Below, one piece after another: positions 1 to 5,579 of a DNA stretch of 6,088 nucleotides. Numbering within the stretch: the first letter of the stretch is position 1; each line of letters opens with the position of its first letter. The stretch lies in NCBI GenBank assembly GCA_937930495.1, contig CALGKL010000176.1, positions 1 through 6,088 on the forward strand, given 5' to 3'. A program made the position numbers and the translations under genes. This DNA comes from an uncultured Gloeocapsa sp. Lineage in GTDB: Bacteria > Cyanobacteriota > Cyanobacteriia > Cyanobacteriales > Gloeocapsaceae. The notes beneath the pieces were generated by a model. The model made no database searches and was not told where the DNA came from. It worked only from the letters and a program-made list of their open reading frames with translations.

Positions 1-57
1 TATGACTAATCCCAAACCGATACCTTGACTTGCTCCTACAATAAGAATATTTTTCAT
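1..57 (-). CDS. Short-chain dehydrogenase/reductase, N-terminal 19 codons only (runs off the window)
   Basis: The minus strand starts with ATG at 57 and reads MKNILIVGASQGIGLGLVI before leaving the window. A first beta strand (NILIV) runs into a glycine-rich turn with G8, G12 and G14. This is the GxxxGxG nucleotide-binding signature of classical SDR enzymes, which use NAD(P)H in a Rossmann fold. It begins 14 bp after the ctaB stop on the same strand, so it is probably co-transcribed with ctaA and ctaB. No clear Shine-Dalgarno sequence precedes the ATG. The substrate cannot be inferred from 19 residues, and a role in heme A synthesis should not be assumed from position. The SDR or Rossmann call is good; anything more specific is not supported. 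Confidence 0.75.
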   Translation of the reverse strand, partial: MKNILIVGASQGIGLGLVI

Positions 58-71
58 CTAGAAAAGAATAC

Positions 72-977
72 TCAAAAACAATAACTATCAACTACAATAG
101 CTGTACATAAGAGCATCATATAGAGGATAGAGTATTTAAACAGAGAGCGAGCTAACTGTTTATCTTCAGGTGATTGCTTCAGTTGCCAAGCTTTATAGAG
201 AAAGATGATCCCTAACACAATAGCGGTTAGGGTATAGATAATCCCCACAGTATGGAGGGGATAAACCAAGACAAAGGTAGAAATTATCGCCAACCAGGTA
301 TAAACCCAAATCTGGTTGACAGTGGGACTTGCACCTTTAACCACTGGTAGCATAGGTATTTCTACTTGGGCGTAGTCATCCCGAATCATCAGAGCTAGAG
401 ACCAAAAATGAGGGGGAGTCCAAAGAAAGATCATCAGGAATAAAGCCCAAGCAGCTAGACTTAATTCTCCCGTAACCGCAGCCCAACCGACTAGAGGAGG
501 GATTGCACCAGCTGCACCACCGATAACGATATTTTGGGTGCTATGACGTTTGAGTATATGGGTATAAATCAACATATAGAAGACTATCCCTGACATAGCT
601 AACCAAGCGCTCAAGAGATTGATCAAAAAAGTAAACAGACAGAAGGAGGTAATAGCGAGAATAAGAGCAAAGAGGAGAGCGTGACGAGGTTGTACCCTTC
701 CCGAAGGAATGGGACGAGTACGAGTCCGGGTCATTTGGTAATCAATATCTTGGTCATAGATACAATTAAGGGTTTGAGCGCTAGCTGCTGCGAGAGTTCC
801 CCCTAATAAAGTGATACACACCTGAAGGGGGTTAACATTTCCTTTGGCGGCTAACCACATGGAAGCTGCTGTGGTAATCAGGAGTAAGGGAATAATCCTC
901 GGTTTGGTTAAGAGATAATAACTTTTGATGACTTGTAAAAAGTTTTCGTTACGAGAAGATAGGGTTGTACCAATCAT
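72..977 (-). CDS. ctaB: Protoheme IX farnesyltransferase (heme O synthase)
   Basis: CtaB is an integral membrane prenyltransferase of the UbiA superfamily. It transfers a farnesyl group from farnesyl diphosphate to protoheme IX, giving heme O, the first step to heme A. The 301-residue product has the expected size and about nine hydrophobic segments. The first Asp-rich diphosphate/Mg motif is at residues 71-79 (N71, D75, D77, D79), followed by the M-x-R-T-R-x-R-P stretch at 82-89. The loop Y138-T139 with K143-R144 and N149 corresponds to the conserved YT-x-x-L-K-R region, and TPPHFW is at 187-192, followed by R199-D200-D201. The start (ATG at 977) gives the usual short N-terminus before the [10 protein letters not shown] segment at 24-33. 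No strong ribosome binding site is visible. It lies 12 bp after ctaA on the same strand, which suggests one transcript. No disrupted residues are seen. Confidence 0.97.
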   Translation of the reverse strand: MIGTTLSSRNENFLQVIKSYYLLTKPRIIPLLLITTAASMWLAAKGNVNPLQVCITLLGGTLAAASAQTLNCIYDQDIDYQMTRTRTRPIPSGRVQPRHALLFALILAITSFCLFTFLINLLSAWLAMSGIVFYMLIYTHILKRHSTQNIVIGGAAGAIPPLVGWAAVTGELSLAAWALFLMIFLWTPPHFWSLALMIRDDYAQVEIPMLPVVKGASPTVNQIWVYTWLAIISTFVLVYPLHTVGIIYTLTAIVLGIIFLYKAWQLKQSPEDKQLARSLFKYSILYMMLLCTAIVVDSYCF

Positions 978-989
978 TATTTATACCAA

Positions 990-1916
990 TTATGCGAATT
1001 TTTGCTGATTTTGAGCTCGATCTCGGATAGCCAAGACAGTGAAGGCGATTAGGGTACCTAATAGGGTTGCGCCTACGGTTTGATGGGCTACGGTGAGAGG
1101 TTCAACTTGAAGATGTAAACGGAAAGTAGCTATACCTAGGGCGATTTGGAGGATAACTAGGGTACTAGCTAGATTGGCTAATTGACGCAAAACTGGATGT
1201 AATCCAGGGGTTTGCCAAGCTTTGATAGTTAATACCAAAGTCAGTAGAGTAGGAGGAATAATCCCCAAGATATGACTATTCATCACCAAACAGAGTTGAG
1301 AATTATCCAGACATTGATGTAAAGCCCAACGAGAGGCGACTAAAGCGCCTAGTAAACTCTGTAGATAGACGAAAAGAGCAGCTGTTGCGCTCAACCACCA
1401 AAGATGACAAGCTGCATTGGTTCCCTGGTAAGGAGTTAGCAATATTGCCATAGTCAAGAGGGTACAGAAAAATAGCAATGCTGTAGCTAAGTGTGCGGTA
1501 ACTATGTCAAAACGGAGTAATTCAGTCACGGTTAAACCACCGAGGATACCTTGAAAAAGAATCAGGAGCAATGCTGCTGTAGCTCCCCAGGGGAGCCAAG
1601 AGGGTAACTGTTGACGATACCACCAGGCTAAACCCATCAGAGCGATCGCCAACAAGCCGATTAAACTAGCATCGAGACGGTGAAACCATTCTAGGAAAAC
1701 TTGCAGATTCATCTGTGCTGTAGGTACTAGTTGACCATAACACAAAGGCCAATCGGGACAAGCTAAACCCGCGTTCATTACCCGTGTGGCGCTACCTATT
1801 GCCATTAGTAACAAAGTAGCGATGGTCATCTTCCAAAGGAGAAGACGCAACCATTTTTCTACTGTGGTTACTTCTGTTTTAGCCAAAAGCTGAGTTTTTA
1901 TTGCTGATTCTGTCAT
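990..1916 (-). CDS. ctaA: Heme A synthase (CtaA/COX15 family)
   Basis: CtaA oxidises the C8 methyl of heme O to a formyl group, giving heme A for cytochrome oxidase. It is a membrane protein of eight helices arranged as two four-helix halves. The 308-residue product shows the four family histidines expected to bind heme: H79 (in WFHR), H142 (in TAHLA), H215 (in NSHILG) and H278 (in VAHQT). The N-terminal GSATRV motif (41-46) precedes CPDWPLC (C53, C59), the first extracellular Cys pair. A second pair, C202 and C209, lies in the equivalent loop of the second half, as in the two-pair Bacillus type. The ATG at 1916 leaves a soluble leader of about 20 residues; no strong ribosome binding site is visible. 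It is the first gene of the minus-strand unit and diverges from ctaC, so heme A supply and oxidase subunits may be controlled together. Confidence 0.97.
   Translation of the reverse strand: MTESAIKTQLLAKTEVTTVEKWLRLLLWKMTIATLLLMAIGSATRVMNAGLACPDWPLCYGQLVPTAQMNLQVFLEWFHRLDASLIGLLAIALMGLAWWYRQQLPSWLPWGATAALLLILFQGILGGLTVTELLRFDIVTAHLATALLFFCTLLTMAILLTPYQGTNAACHLWWLSATAALFVYLQSLLGALVASRWALHQCLDNSQLCLVMNSHILGIIPPTLLTLVLTIKAWQTPGLHPVLRQLANLASTLVILQIALGIATFRLHLQVEPLTVAHQTVGATLLGTLIAFTVLAIRDRAQNQQKFA
1642..1649. repeat. HIP1 octamer (GCGATCGC) inside ctaA
   Basis: A perfect GCGATCGC palindrome lies in the ctaA coding region. HIP1 is heavily over-represented in many cyanobacterial genomes. Two copies in about 6 kb is far above chance for an 8-mer in moderately AT-rich DNA, which supports a cyanobacterial origin. 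Confidence 0.85.
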
Positions 1917-1983
1917 GACATTTGATATTATTACTATTTTTTTATTCCCTATCGTTTCAATTTAGAAATTTTTGCCAATGATG

Positions 1984-2011
1984 TGTATACTTTTCAAGAA
2001 AACTTAATCAA
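1984..2011 (-). promoter_or_regulatory. Candidate sigma70-type promoter for ctaA-ctaB
   Basis: On the minus strand, TTGATT (2011-2006) and TATACA (1989-1984) are separated by 16 bp. Each matches the -35 or -10 consensus at 4 of 6 positions. This would give a leader of roughly 60 nt to the ctaA ATG. In such AT-rich DNA, chance matches are common, so it is a candidate only. Confidence 0.3.
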
Positions 2012-2073
2012 ATTTTAATTTTTCGTAATGATAAAGAAAAGCTTAAATTTATCGAAAATATTACTTACAACAC

Positions 2074-2089
2074 ATTTTTGCTCAAAAAT
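2074..2089. repeat. Perfect 16-bp palindrome, possible operator
   Basis: ATTTTTG, a two-base centre (CT), then CAAAAAT form a perfect inverted repeat with 7-bp arms. The two-base centre makes an RNA hairpin unlikely and fits a dimeric DNA-binding protein better. It sits three bases upstream of the TTGACT element of the candidate ctaC promoter. A related copy, ATTTTTGCCTTAAAATT, lies at 2166-2182 and matches 14 of 17 positions of ATTTTTGCTCAAAAATT at 2074-2090. I cannot assign a regulator. Confidence 0.45.
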
Positions 2090-2092
2090 TTT

Positions 2093-2122
2093 TTGACTGT
2101 AGTTCAAACTATCAAAGCTAAT
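2093..2122 (+). promoter_or_regulatory. Candidate sigma70-type promoter for ctaC-ctaD-ctaE
   Basis: TTGACT (2093-2098, 5 of 6 to the -35 consensus) is followed after 18 bp by GCTAAT (2117-2122, 4 of 6 to the -10). Transcription would start near 2129, giving a leader of about 84 nt. A competing -10, TAAAAT at 2176-2181 (5 of 6), lacks a good -35 but is closer to the gene. Two palindromes flank or overlap the first candidate, which slightly favours it. Confidence 0.35.
2100..2111. repeat. 12-bp inverted repeat inside the candidate ctaC promoter
   Basis: TAGTT-CA-AACTA is a perfect 5-bp inverted repeat lying wholly between the candidate -35 and -10 of ctaC. The surrounding bases read GTA-N8-TAT (2099-2112), one base from the GTA-N8-TAC core bound by the nitrogen regulator NtcA. 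Activating NtcA sites usually lie upstream of the -35, so here it could only be a repressing or chance site. Confidence 0.3.
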
Positions 2123-2212
2123 CAAATACAGGTAAAAGTAAATTAAAACCTCGGTACAAAATTAAATTTTTGCCTTAAAATTGAAAAAGTACAAGCTCTG
2201 TTTGGGAAAATT

Positions 2213-3175
2213 GTGAATATTCCTAGTAACATTATCACGTTAATAGCTGGCATCATCTTAACGATGATTAGTCTCTGGTATGGACAAAATCATGGTTTAA
2301 TGCCAGTAGCGGCTTCTGAAGAAGCAACACAAGTCGATGCTCTTTTTAACCTGATGGTGACCATCGCTTGCGGTTTATTCTTGATTGTGCAAGGAACTTT
2401 AATTTTTTGTGTGCTCAAGTTCCGCAGAAAAAAAGGAGATACCACAGATGGACCACCCATAGAAGGAAATATCCCCCTAGAGATTGTCTGGACGGCGATT
2501 CCCACTATCATCGTGTTCGTCTTATCTATCTATAGCTTTGAAATCTATAACAACATGGGAGGATTAGATCCCATGGCGTCGATGGCGTCTCATCATTCTC
2601 CCGCTCAACACCATCACCATGAACCAATGTTGGCTATGACTGGGGAACAATCACAGCTTAGCTTGGGGATTGGGGATAGTCCTGATGAAAATAGTAATTC
2701 ACCAGTTTACGTAGATGTTAATGGGATTCAATACGCCTGGATTTTTAATTATACCGATTCGGGAATAGTGAGTGGAGAGTTGCGCGTACCAGTGAAACAC
2801 CCTGTACATCTCAATCTCAAAGCAGGTGATGTGATTCATGCTTTTTGGTTACCTGAATTTCGTCTCAAACAAGATGCGATCCCAGGAAAAGACACAACCT
2901 TAGTCTTTACACCTACTCGTATCGGTGAATACCCGATTATTTGTGCTGAACTTTGTGGTGCTTATCACGGCGGAATGAAAAGTCGGTTATACGTTCTGTC
3001 GGAAAGCGACTATGAAAAATGGTTACAAGAGAATATCATGGCTCAAAGTGCTCAGGAAGCTAATACCGTCGCGATCAGTACTGCTGAAATGTCCGATGCT
3101 GAATATTTAGCTCCCTACGCTCAAGAAATGGGCGTAAATCAAGAAATTATCACTCAATTAAGACCAATACAATAA
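2213..3175 (+). CDS. ctaC: Cytochrome c oxidase subunit II (CuA subunit)
   Basis: CtaC takes electrons from a small soluble carrier through its binuclear CuA centre and passes them to heme a in CtaD. The 320-residue product has an N-terminal hydrophobic segment (about 6-22), two membrane helices (about 43-69 and 89-111) and a C-terminal cupredoxin domain. All CuA ligands are present: H209, C244, E246, C248, H252 and M255. E90 is the Glu associated with the K-channel entrance. The electron-entry region reads QYAW (173-176), with Tyr where mitochondrial enzymes have Trp. Residues 115-160 form a His-rich linker (H127, H128, H133-H136) rare outside cyanobacteria. The start is GTG at 2213, preceded by a weak GGGA (2204-2207). 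It is chosen because the resulting MNIPS start fits what I recall of cyanobacterial CtaC, and there is an in-frame TAA at 2144 with no better start between. It is the first gene of ctaCDE. Confidence 0.97.
   Translation: MNIPSNIITLIAGIILTMISLWYGQNHGLMPVAASEEATQVDALFNLMVTIACGLFLIVQGTLIFCVLKFRRKKGDTTDGPPIEGNIPLEIVWTAIPTIIVFVLSIYSFEIYNNMGGLDPMASMASHHSPAQHHHHEPMLAMTGEQSQLSLGIGDSPDENSNSPVYVDVNGIQYAWIFNYTDSGIVSGELRVPVKHPVHLNLKAGDVIHAFWLPEFRLKQDAIPGKDTTLVFTPTRIGEYPIICAELCGAYHGGMKSRLYVLSESDYEKWLQENIMAQSAQEANTVAISTAEMSDAEYLAPYAQEMGVNQEIITQLRPIQ
2663..2676 (+). repeat. Tandem heptamer (TTGGGGA) x2 inside the ctaC linker
   Basis: Two exact tandem copies of TTGGGGA encode part of the linker between the membrane helices and the CuA domain (around residues 150-155, LGIG). 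Short G-rich heptamers of this kind are common short tandem repeats in cyanobacterial genomes, usually between genes. Its place in a variable linker suggests tolerated repeat expansion. Confidence 0.6.
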
Positions 3176-3185
3176 CTTAAATTCC

Positions 3186-4829
3186 ATGACTGAGGCAATT
3201 AGCACTACGAAACAACGTAAGTGGCAAGATTACTTTACTTTTTGTACTGACCACAAGGTTATTGGGATCCAATACTTGGTGTCTTCGTTTTTCTTTTACT
3301 TCATCGGGGGGATCTTCGCTGAGATTATGCGCACCGAATTGGCTACCCCCGATCCAGACGTAGTTAGTCCTGAGTTATATAATCAGTTGCTGACTTTGCA
3401 CGGAACAATTATGATCTTTCTGTGGATTGTTCCTGCTGCTGCTGGATTTGCTAATTATCTCATCCCTTTAATGGTGGGCGCCGAAGATATGGCGTTTCCT
3501 CGTTTAAACGCCTTAGCTTTCTGGATTAATCCACCCGCGGGAGTACTTTTATTGAGCAGTTTCTTCGTGGGTGCTCCCCAATCGGGTTGGACTTCTTATC
3601 CTCCACTGAGTTTGTTAAGTGGTAAGTGGGGAGAGGAATTTTGGATTCTCAGTATTCTGTTAATCGGAACTTCTTCAATTTTGGGGGCGATTAATTTTGT
3701 CACCACTATCCTCAAAATGCGGATTCCTGAGATGGATATCCACAGTATGCCTCTATTTTGTTGGGCTATGCTCGCTTCTTCGGCTTTAGCCTTACTATCT
3801 ACCCCAGTTTTAGCAGCAGCACTAGTGTTGTTGTCTTTTGATTTGATTGTTGGGACTAGTTTCTTTAATCCCGCCGGTGGAGGAGATCCCATCGTCTATC
3901 AGCATTTGTTCTGGTTTTACTCTCACCCCGCGGTTTACATCATGATTTTACCCTTTTTTGGGATTATCTCTGAGGTGTTACCAGTTCATTCCCGTAAGCC
4001 AATCTTTGGATATCGGGCGATCGCCTATTCTAGTCTGGCGATTAGCTTTTTGGGCTTAATCGTCTGGGCACACCATATGTTTACCAGTGGTACTCCTGGT
4101 TGGTTGCGGATGTTTTTTATGGCAACTACCATGCTGATTGCTGTACCTACGGGTATTAAAATCTTCAGTTGGTGTGCCACTTTGTGGGGAGGTAAGTTAA
4201 ATCTAAATACCTCTTTACTTTTCGGAATCGGCTTTGTTTCTTCTTTCTTGATTGGTGGGTTAAGCGGTGTCATGATCGCTTCTGTACCCTTTGATATACA
4301 TGTACATGATACGTATTTTATCGTAGCTCACTTCCACTATGTCCTCTTTGGTGGTAGCGTTTTGGGTTTATACGCTGGTGTCTATCACTGGTTTCCCAAA
4401 ATGACTGGACGCATGGTTAATGAAACTCTCGGTAAAATCCATTTTGCGATGAGTTTTATCGGCTTGAATATTACTTTCTTACCAATGCACGAACTAGGTT
4501 TAATGGGGATGAATCGTCGTATTGCTCTTTATGACATAGAGTTTCAACCCTTAAATCTAATCGCCACTATCGGTTCTTACATTTTGGCTGCTTCGACGAT
4601 TCCTTTTATCATTAACGTCATTTGGAGTCTGAATAAGGGTAAACAGGCTGAACGTAATCCCTGGCGGGCTTTAACTCTGGAATGGCAAACTTCCTCACCC
4701 CCTGCTATTGAAAACTTCAGCGAAACTCCTGTACTATGGTCAGGTCCTTATGAATATGGTATTGATTCTGAACCAAGAGATTCAGATTCGATACGAGATT
4801 TGCTAGCAGAAGTCGCTTCAGAGGGTTAA
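3186..4829 (+). CDS. ctaD: Cytochrome c oxidase subunit I, type A2 heme-copper oxidase
   Basis: CtaD is the catalytic core that reduces O2 to water and pumps protons. The 547-residue product has the usual twelve helices. Low-spin heme a ligands are H72 and H384, the heme a3 ligand is H382, and CuB ligands are H247, H296 and H297. Y251 is placed for the His-Tyr crosslink. The D-channel entrance is kept (N90, D101, N108), but the helix VI motif is YSHPAVY (245-251). A249 replaces the A1-type Glu, and the preceding Tyr-Ser pair is the A2 signature. The K channel has T322 and K325 (PTGIK). H374-D375 correspond to the Mg-site region and R444-R445 to the propionate-binding arginines. It starts 10 bp after ctaC without a clear Shine-Dalgarno sequence. 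The alternative of a quinol oxidase is unlikely, since the adjacent CtaC has an intact CuA site. Confidence 0.98.
   Translation: MTEAISTTKQRKWQDYFTFCTDHKVIGIQYLVSSFFFYFIGGIFAEIMRTELATPDPDVVSPELYNQLLTLHGTIMIFLWIVPAAAGFANYLIPLMVGAEDMAFPRLNALAFWINPPAGVLLLSSFFVGAPQSGWTSYPPLSLLSGKWGEEFWILSILLIGTSSILGAINFVTTILKMRIPEMDIHSMPLFCWAMLASSALALLSTPVLAAALVLLSFDLIVGTSFFNPAGGGDPIVYQHLFWFYSHPAVYIMILPFFGIISEVLPVHSRKPIFGYRAIAYSSLAISFLGLIVWAHHMFTSGTPGWLRMFFMATTMLIAVPTGIKIFSWCATLWGGKLNLNTSLLFGIGFVSSFLIGGLSGVMIASVPFDIHVHDTYFIVAHFHYVLFGGSVLGLYAGVYHWFPKMTGRMVNETLGKIHFAMSFIGLNITFLPMHELGLMGMNRRIALYDIEFQPLNLIATIGSYILAASTIPFIINVIWSLNKGKQAERNPWRALTLEWQTSSPPAIENFSETPVLWSGPYEYGIDSEPRDSDSIRDLLAEVASEG
4017..4024. repeat. HIP1 octamer (GCGATCGC) inside ctaD
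   Basis: This is the second perfect GCGATCGC octamer in the window, within ctaD codons. Together with the copy in ctaA it points to a cyanobacterial chromosome. Confidence 0.85.
4821..4825 (+). promoter_or_regulatory. Probable ribosome binding site for ctaE, inside the end of ctaD
   Basis: GAGGG lies 11 bases before the ctaE ATG and overlaps the last sense codons of ctaD. It is the best Shine-Dalgarno-like match of the operon and supports the ATG at 4837 and translational coupling to ctaD. Confidence 0.5.
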
Positions 4830-4836
4830 AACAATC

Positions 4837-5445
4837 ATGTCAATTTCAACTTCAACAGATATCACTACTTCTTCTGTGTCTGCTGAACACGCACACCACG
4901 GACATCCGGATCACCGTCTCTTTGGGGTGGTTTTATTTCTAATCGCTGAGGGAATGATTTTTTTGGGGCTATTTTCGGCTTTTTTAATCTACCGCAGTAT
5001 GCTACCAGTTTGGCCCCCGGAAGGAACTCCTGAACTAGAGACTCTTTTACCTGGTATTAATAGTATCATCCTCATCTCTAGTAGCTTTGTTATGCACCAA
5101 GGACAAGCAGCGATTAAGAAAAATGATGTTGCTGGTTTACGTCTCTGGTTTGGACTAACCGCTTTGATGGGTGCGATCTTTCTCGCGGGACAGTTATATG
5201 AGTATTTCCACTTAGAGTTTGGTTTGACTACTAATCTGTTTGCGAGCAGTTTTTATGTACTTACAGGTTTCCATGGTCTCCACGTTACCGTAGGATTATT
5301 ATTAATCCTCTGTGTCTTATGGCGAGCCCAACGTCCTAACCATTATTCTAGTGAGAGTCATTTTGGTGTAGAAGCTGCTGAATTATATTGGCACTTTGTT
5401 GATGTTGTTTGGGTAATTCTGTTTATCCTGGTCTATTTACTCTGA
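4837..5445 (+). CDS. ctaE: Cytochrome c oxidase subunit III
   Basis: CtaE is the third core subunit. It carries no redox centre but stabilises the complex and supports proton uptake in studied relatives. The 202-residue product is the short five-helix form common in bacteria, lacking the first two helices of the seven-helix form. Family landmarks include the helix with E38 (IAEGMIFLGLF), FYVLTGFHGLHVTVG (139-153, with H145 and H149) and the C-terminal ELYWHFVDVVW (182-192, with H186 and D189). The soluble N-terminus has an unusual His cluster (H18, H20, H21, H23, H26). The ATG lies 7 bp after the ctaD stop with GAGGG upstream. It is the last gene of ctaCDE; a strong terminator follows 41 bp after the stop. 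No small subunit IV gene follows it. Confidence 0.96.
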   Translation: MSISTSTDITTSSVSAEHAHHGHPDHRLFGVVLFLIAEGMIFLGLFSAFLIYRSMLPVWPPEGTPELETLLPGINSIILISSSFVMHQGQAAIKKNDVAGLRLWFGLTALMGAIFLAGQLYEYFHLEFGLTTNLFASSFYVLTGFHGLHVTVGLLLILCVLWRAQRPNHYSSESHFGVEAAELYWHFVDVVWVILFILVYLL

Positions 5446-5486
5446 ACCAATTCCAAACAAGTAATCTCAACTAGACTTTTGTCAAA

Positions 5487-5522
5487 GGGGGGGAACAAGA
5501 AAAAAGTTTCCCCCTAATTTTT
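5487..5522 (+). terminator. Intrinsic terminator of ctaCDE
   Basis: A stem of ten pairs forms between 5487-5496 and 5506-5515: G-C rich at the base, with G-T wobbles at 5487/5515 and 5493/5509, closed by A-T, A-T and C-G. The loop is nine bases, AAGAAAAAA. The stem is followed by TAA and five T residues (5518-5522). It begins 42 bases after the ctaE stop and is well formed for rho-independent termination on the plus strand. Confidence 0.8.
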
Positions 5523-5557
5523 GAGGGGTTAGGAGTGAGGGGTTCGGGGGGAAGGGG
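5523..5557 (+). repeat. G-rich repeat patch after the terminator
   Basis: GAGGGGTT occurs twice (5523-5530 and 5537-5544) with a 14-bp period. The patch has four runs of at least four G (5525-5528, 5539-5542, 5546-5551, 5554-5557). It resembles G-rich short repeats found between cyanobacterial genes. The first run could also pair with CCCCT at 5511-5515 of the terminator's 3' arm. Confidence 0.55.
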
Positions 5558-5579
5558 CACAAAAGGAGCTTTCTCTAGT

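Larger units (their letters stand above)
1917..2212. promoter_or_regulatory. Divergent intergenic region between ctaA and ctaC
   Basis: This 296-bp, strongly AT-rich stretch has no coding ORF that I can support. It separates the start codons of ctaA (minus) and ctaC (plus), so promoters for both operons should lie here. It contains one plausible sigma70-like promoter for each direction, a perfect 16-bp palindrome (2074-2089), a second perfect 12-bp palindrome (2100-2111), and three copies of ATTTTTGC (1968-1975, 2074-2081, 2166-2173). I see no tRNA, riboswitch-like fold or terminator in it. Confidence 0.8.

Noticed and set aside
2123..2212. A riboswitch or structured leader before ctaC
   Set aside because: The leader is nearly all A and T, with no stable GC-paired stems or conserved aptamer pattern that I can recognise.
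2290..2511. A 73-codon minus-strand ORF inside ctaC
   Set aside because: It is antisense to the conserved membrane helices of CtaC, with no supporting motif or ribosome binding site.
3596..3892. A 98-codon minus-strand ORF inside ctaD
   Set aside because: It is fully antisense to conserved subunit I coding sequence. The composition is what a complement of hydrophobic codons gives, and no motif was seen.
4025..4273. An 82-codon minus-strand ORF inside ctaD
   Set aside because: It is antisense to the helices carrying H296-H297 and K325. It is a by-product of the codon use of ctaD.
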